Source: JAEZBP01 sp963832725 (GTDB taxonomy: Bacteria > Myxococcota_A > Polyangia > Polyangiales > Sandaracinaceae). From it: a DNA stretch of 64,000 bases. Location of the stretch: assembly GCA_963832725.1 (NCBI GenBank), contig CAWHVG010000005.1, positions 496,001 through 560,000 of the forward strand, in the 5' to 3' direction. Positions 60,802 through 64,000 of the stretch are shown one piece after another. The notes under the pieces were generated by a model. The model had not been told where the DNA came from. It did no database searches and saw only the letters and a list, made by a program, of their open reading frames with translations. Made by a program: the position numbers and the translations under genes. Each line of letters starts with the position of its first letter. Position 1 is the stretch's first letter.

Positions 60802-62853
60802 TCAGGCCGCCACGAGGCCCGAGCGCTCGAGCAGCGCGTCCACCTTCGGGTCACGGCCCATGAAGTCGCGGAAGAGCTGGTCCGGATCGGCGCTGTCGCC
60901 GCGGGCGAGGATCTTCTCGCGCAGCTCGCGGCCGACCTCTTTGCTGAACACGCCGCGCTCCTTGAAGCGGGTGAACGCGTCGGCGTCCAGCACCTCGGCC
61001 CACTTGTACGAGTAGTAGCCCGCGGCGTACCCGACCGGACCCGCGAAGAGGTGGTTGAAGCCGCAGATCATCGCGTAGTCGTCCGGGAGCGGCGCCGGGT
61101 TGAAGCGCTGCATCTCGGTCCGCGCGTAGCGCACCGGATCGCCGTCCCGCTCGGGGTCGTACTCGACGTGGAGCGAGAGGTCGGTGTGCGCGAACCCGAG
61201 CTGGCGCATCATCGCGCTCGCCGCCCGGAAGGTGCGCGCACGCTGCATCTTGTCGAGCAGCGCGTCCGGGAGCTTCTCGCCGCTCTGGTAGTGGCGCGCA
61301 AAGAGGTCGAGCGCTTCCCGCTCCCAGGTCCAGTTCTCCATGATCTGCGAGGGCAGCTCGACGAAGTCCCACGCCACCGCGGTGCCGGCCAGGCTGCGCA
61401 CGTCCACCTCGCTCAGGCAGTGGTGCATGAGGTGGCCGAACTCGTGGAAGAGGGTCTCGACCTCCTGGTGCGTCAGGAGCGCCGGCTCGTCGCCGACCGG
61501 CGGGGTCACGTTGGCGCAGAAGAGGCCGAGATGCGGCAGATGCGCGCCGCCGTCGACGGGCCCGCCGGTGATCAGCGAATTCATCCAAGCGCCGCCGCGC
61601 TTGCTCTCGCGCGGGAAGAGGTCGACGTAGAAGCCGCCGAGCTCGTCGCCGGCGGCGTTCTTCAGGCGGTAGCAGAGGACCGAGGGATCCCACACCGGCG
61701 CGTCCTCCCGCGGCTCCACCTTCACGCCGAAGAGGCGCTCGACCACGGAGAAGAGCCCGCCGAGCACCTGATCGACCGGGAAGTAGGGGCGCAGCTCTTC
61801 GTCGTCGAAGTCGAAGCGCGCCTTGCGCATCTTCTCGGCGTAGTAGCCGACGTCCCAGGGCTGGAGCGCGGGCGCGCCCTCACCCTCGATCTCCTTCCGG
61901 AACGCCAAGAGCTCGCGCTGCTCGCGCTCGAAGAAGGGCATGGTCCGCTCGGTCAGGTCGTTCACGAACGCACGCGCCTCGGCGCCGTTCTTGGCCATGC
62001 GCTCCTCGAGCACGAAGTCGGCGAAGTCGGGGTATCCGAGCAGCGTCGCCTTCTCCCGCCGCAGCTCCACGATGCGCGCGATGAGGGGGCGGTTGTCGCG
62101 CTCGCCCGAGGCGGCGCGGGTGTTGTAGGCGCGCCAGAGCGTCTCGCGGATGGAGGCGTCGTCGAGGTAGCTGAGGACCGCGATCAAGCTCGGCGCGTGG
62201 AGGGTGAAACGATAGCCCTCCTGCCCCTTGGACTCGGCCGAGGCGCGGGCCGCCTTGCGGGCGCTCTCCGGCAGCCCCGCGAGCTTCGACTCGTCGGTGA
62301 CAATCCGCTCGAACGCGTTCGTCTCGTCGAGCAGGTTCTGCGAGAAGCGGGTCGTCAGCTTGGCCAGCTCCACGTCGAGCTCGCGCAGCTGGGCCTTGCC
62401 GGCCTCGTCGAGCTCCGCGCCGTGGCGGCGGAACTCGCGCAGCGTCTTGTCGAGGAAGCGACGCTTGGTCGGCGAGAGCCGCGAGGCGTCGTCGGTCCGC
62501 GCGAACGCGCTCAAGCGCTCGTAGAGCCGCTCGTCGAGCGGGATGGAAGAGTAGAGCTCGCTGACGGCCGGCCGAACGGCGTTGTAGGCCGCGCGCAGCG
62601 CGTCACCGGTGGCCACGCTCTCGAGGTGGCCGACGACGCCCATCGCCCGCTCGAGCGGCTCGGTCGCGTCCTCGAGCGCCGCCAGCGTGTTGGCGTAGGT
62701 CGGTGGGCTCGCGTCCTCGCCGATGGTCGCCAGGCTCGCCTTGGCGCGCTCGATGAGGACCGCGACGGCGGGCTCCACGTGCTCGGCGCGGATGCGGTCG
62801 AAGGGGATGAGGTGTCCCAAATCGACGAGGGGGTTCTCGGCCGTGTCGCTCAT
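60802..62853 (-). CDS. M3 family oligopeptidase (oligopeptidase A-like)
   Basis: 683 residues from ATG 62853; an upstream in-frame start would add 11 residues but lacks a ribosome binding site, while TATATC lies 6 nt before this ATG. The zinc motif LFHEFGHLMHH (H-E-x-x-H) is at about 460 with the third ligand Glu in the following ENWTWE region. N-terminal ANPLVDLG/IRAEHVEPAV and the helical core match thimet/oligopeptidase A enzymes, which degrade peptides (signal peptide fragments, up to about 20 residues) in the cytoplasm. Full length for the family (680). It overlaps nothing and is followed on the same strand by an unrelated gene. Confidence 0.94.
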   Translation of the reverse strand: MSDTAENPLVDLGHLIPFDRIRAEHVEPAVAVLIERAKASLATIGEDASPPTYANTLAALEDATEPLERAMGVVGHLESVATGDALRAAYNAVRPAVSELYSSIPLDERLYERLSAFARTDDASRLSPTKRRFLDKTLREFRRHGAELDEAGKAQLRELDVELAKLTTRFSQNLLDETNAFERIVTDESKLAGLPESARKAARASAESKGQEGYRFTLHAPSLIAVLSYLDDASIRETLWRAYNTRAASGERDNRPLIARIVELRREKATLLGYPDFADFVLEERMAKNGAEARAFVNDLTERTMPFFEREQRELLAFRKEIEGEGAPALQPWDVGYYAEKMRKARFDFDDEELRPYFPVDQVLGGLFSVVERLFGVKVEPREDAPVWDPSVLCYRLKNAAGDELGGFYVDLFPRESKRGGAWMNSLITGGPVDGGAHLPHLGLFCANVTPPVGDEPALLTHQEVETLFHEFGHLMHHCLSEVDVRSLAGTAVAWDFVELPSQIMENWTWEREALDLFARHYQSGEKLPDALLDKMQRARTFRAASAMMRQLGFAHTDLSLHVEYDPERDGDPVRYARTEMQRFNPAPLPDDYAMICGFNHLFAGPVGYAAGYYSYKWAEVLDADAFTRFKERGVFSKEVGRELREKILARGDSADPDQLFRDFMGRDPKVDALLERSGLVAA

Positions 62854-62948
62854 GGCGCGGATATAGTCAGTCGCGCCTCGGGGCACAAACGAACGATGGC
62901 TCCTGCGGCTCGAGGTCGGTCGCCGATCGAGCCGCGTGATCGCTGCGG

Positions 62949-63473
62949 TCAGCTCGAGCTCGACCTCCTGCGCAGGAGGAACCAGCCGATCGGCAGCGCG
63001 GGCCAGACCAGCCAGGGCCAGGCGTCGACCCAGCGCGGCGACGGCCTCTCCACCCTCAGGTCGAGCTCCGCCCGAAGATCGTCGCTCGGGTCGCCAATCC
63101 CGATCTCGATGCGCCAGCGCCCCGGCACGGAGAGCGGCAGCGTCGCGGCCCGATAGAGCTTGTTCGTCGCCGCCCGCTGGGACGCGCGCCTCGTCACCGT
63201 CTCGTGCTCGCCGCTCGCGAGCCGTGCGCGCACTCGTGCTGGGACGTCGGTCCGGATCGCTCCGCTCGCCGCGTCCTGGATCAGCACGCTCACGTCGACG
63301 TCACCCGCGCGCGGCGGCGTCGGCGTCGTGAACACGGTCACCCGATATGGGCCGCGTCGTTCCGAGAAGCGCACCGTCCCGCCATCGGCCAGAGCCGAGG
63401 GCAGCGGCGGAAAGAGGAGCGCACTGACGACGAAACCGACCCAGGCAGCCGCGTGGGCAGGAGCGAGCTTCAC
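62949..63473 (-). CDS. YtkA/FixH-like periplasmic protein, membrane-anchored
   Basis: 174 residues from a GTG that overlaps the stop of the preceding gene (GTGA). A signal/anchor (VGFVVSALLFPPLPSALA) leads to a beta-sandwich with YRVTVFTTPTPPRAGDVDVS, VLIQDAASGAIRTDV, LPLSVPGRWRIEIGIGDPSD, typical of YtkA/FixH-like domains in copper and oxidase assembly operons. A C-terminal transmembrane helix (WLVWPALPIGWFLL) precedes RRR. It is translationally coupled to the FesM-like gene, which suggests a role in the same membrane redox complex; the copper link is family knowledge only. Confidence 0.7.
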   Translation of the reverse strand: MKLAPAHAAAWVGFVVSALLFPPLPSALADGGTVRFSERRGPYRVTVFTTPTPPRAGDVDVSVLIQDAASGAIRTDVPARVRARLASGEHETVTRRASQRAATNKLYRAATLPLSVPGRWRIEIGIGDPSDDLRAELDLRVERPSPRWVDAWPWLVWPALPIGWFLLRRRSSSS

Positions 63474-64000
63474 ATCATCCCTCGCATGGCCATCGGCTGG
63501 AAGAGCGTCCACAGGCCGACCCCGTAGAGCGCGAGCGCCAACGCGCACCAAGGCCCGGCGGCCCAGAACGCGCGCCCCGCCGGAGCGCGACGAAGGCCGA
63601 CCCGGTAGGCCGCGTAGAGGGTGCCGAGCAAGCCCAGCTGGAGAAGAACGAGCTCGACGTGGAGCACCCAGGGCGCCGCGCCCGAGCACATCGCGCACTG
63701 CGCGGAGATCGCGCCCGCCGAGAGCCTGGCGATCACCGGTCGCGCGGCGTCGAGACCGGTGAGGAAGTGGAACGCGGTGTGTGCCGCCCAGAGGCCCAAC
63801 CCGAGGGGAACGAGGGTGCGGGCGAAGTCGGCGGCCACGGCTCGGGTCGATCCGCGCACGCCTCCGAAGCGCCGCGTCAGCCACACGCTCACCGTGACGG
63901 AGACGAGCGGTGCGAGGACGACGCCCAGCGCGATCTCGACCGCCACGACGACCCAAGGCGGCGAGCCGAGCGCCGCGCTCCACCGGTCCTCGAGCACGAG
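63470..64000 (-). CDS. FesM-like polytopic membrane protein, C-terminal part
   Basis: The frame is open beyond the window, so only the C-terminal 175 or so residues are seen. Five hydrophobic helices (VAVEIALGVVLAPLVSVTVS, LGLWAAHTAFHFLTG, VELVLLQLGLLGTLYAAYRV, ALALALYGVGLWTLF) with conserved GLWAAHTAFHFLTGLD and the closing LFQPMAMRGMM recall the membrane part of FesM-type 4Fe-4S proteins. The cysteines of a cluster would be in the missing part. Two cysteines seen here are CAMC. The start codon is off the window. It is coupled to the YtkA-like gene by GTGA. Confidence 0.5.
   Translation of the reverse strand, partial: LVLEDRWSAALGSPPWVVVAVEIALGVVLAPLVSVTVSVWLTRRFGGVRGSTRAVAADFARTLVPLGLGLWAAHTAFHFLTGLDAARPVIARLSAGAISAQCAMCSGAAPWVLHVELVLLQLGLLGTLYAAYRVGLRRAPAGRAFWAAGPWCALALALYGVGLWTLFQPMAMRGMM

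Overview
The window is high-GC DNA from a Gram-negative bacterium, most likely a myxobacterium (Myxococcota, Sandaracinaceae/Polyangia-like). The evidence is indirect but consistent. There are many lipoproteins whose mature ends run into Asp/Ala/Gly-rich or Cys-rich linkers. One glycosidase ends in a MYXO-CTERM-type sorting tail and one secreted protein ends in a CFI-box tail. There is also a PSI-type Cys-rich lipoprotein, a pseudokinase, and several secreted proteins without assigned function. I see no rRNA, tRNA, insertion sequence, phage gene or CRISPR array.

Layout. 1-8.8 kb (minus strand): a PPC-type lipoprotein, a TolC-like outer-membrane protein, a small lipoprotein, a CFI-box secreted protein, a DUF4230 protein, a small lipoprotein and a long-chain acyl-CoA ligase. 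9-12.6 kb (plus): a ThrE-type exporter, a polyprenol-phosphate glycosyltransferase, an EamA-like transporter and a small ORF. 12.7-15.1 kb, with lower GC: a small protein and a membrane-anchored pseudokinase with four RRDLSIV repeats. 15.1-26.5 kb: mostly secreted proteins (an ice-binding lipoprotein with a 33-bp minisatellite, a SPRY-like lipoprotein, a beta-barrel protein, several lipoproteins, a decayed insertion site, and a protein of three 85-residue repeats). 26.5-35.3 kb: a coiled-coil protein, ttcA, a periplasmic protein, rtcB, and a tyrosine/homogentisate catabolic pair (hmgA-hpd) divergent from a LysR regulator. 35.5-46 kb: a Cys-rich lipoprotein, a trypsin-like protease with a PSI lipoprotein, two envelope proteins, a MATCAP/QEGLA-type metallopeptidase, an MFS transporter and a POT peptide transporter. 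46-64 kb: a GH25 lysozyme, a rhodanese lipoprotein, a TGS1-like methyltransferase, a CaCA exchanger, TPP-riboswitch-controlled thiC, a TMEM175-like channel, an ArsA-like ATPase, a GNAT enzyme, an M3 oligopeptidase and the end of a FesM-like membrane protein.

Four observations stand out. (1) Nine otherwise intact genes are broken by the same lesion, a single extra A/T that turns GATC into GAATC/GATTC; removing it restores the full protein each time. This looks like a motif-specific sequencing or assembly artefact, so these genes should be read as intact. (2) Two intergenic regions (31.4-31.9 kb and 45.7-46.0 kb) hold arrays with unrelated motifs but the same 41-43 bp period, close to four DNA helical turns. 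(3) A ~175-bp inverted-repeat element at 59.6 kb reads as nearly the same 56-residue peptide on both strands, and half of its end recurs at 14.7 kb. (4) At least eleven genes lack a ribosome binding site and have a TANNNT-like box 6-9 nt before the start codon, which suggests common leaderless transcription.
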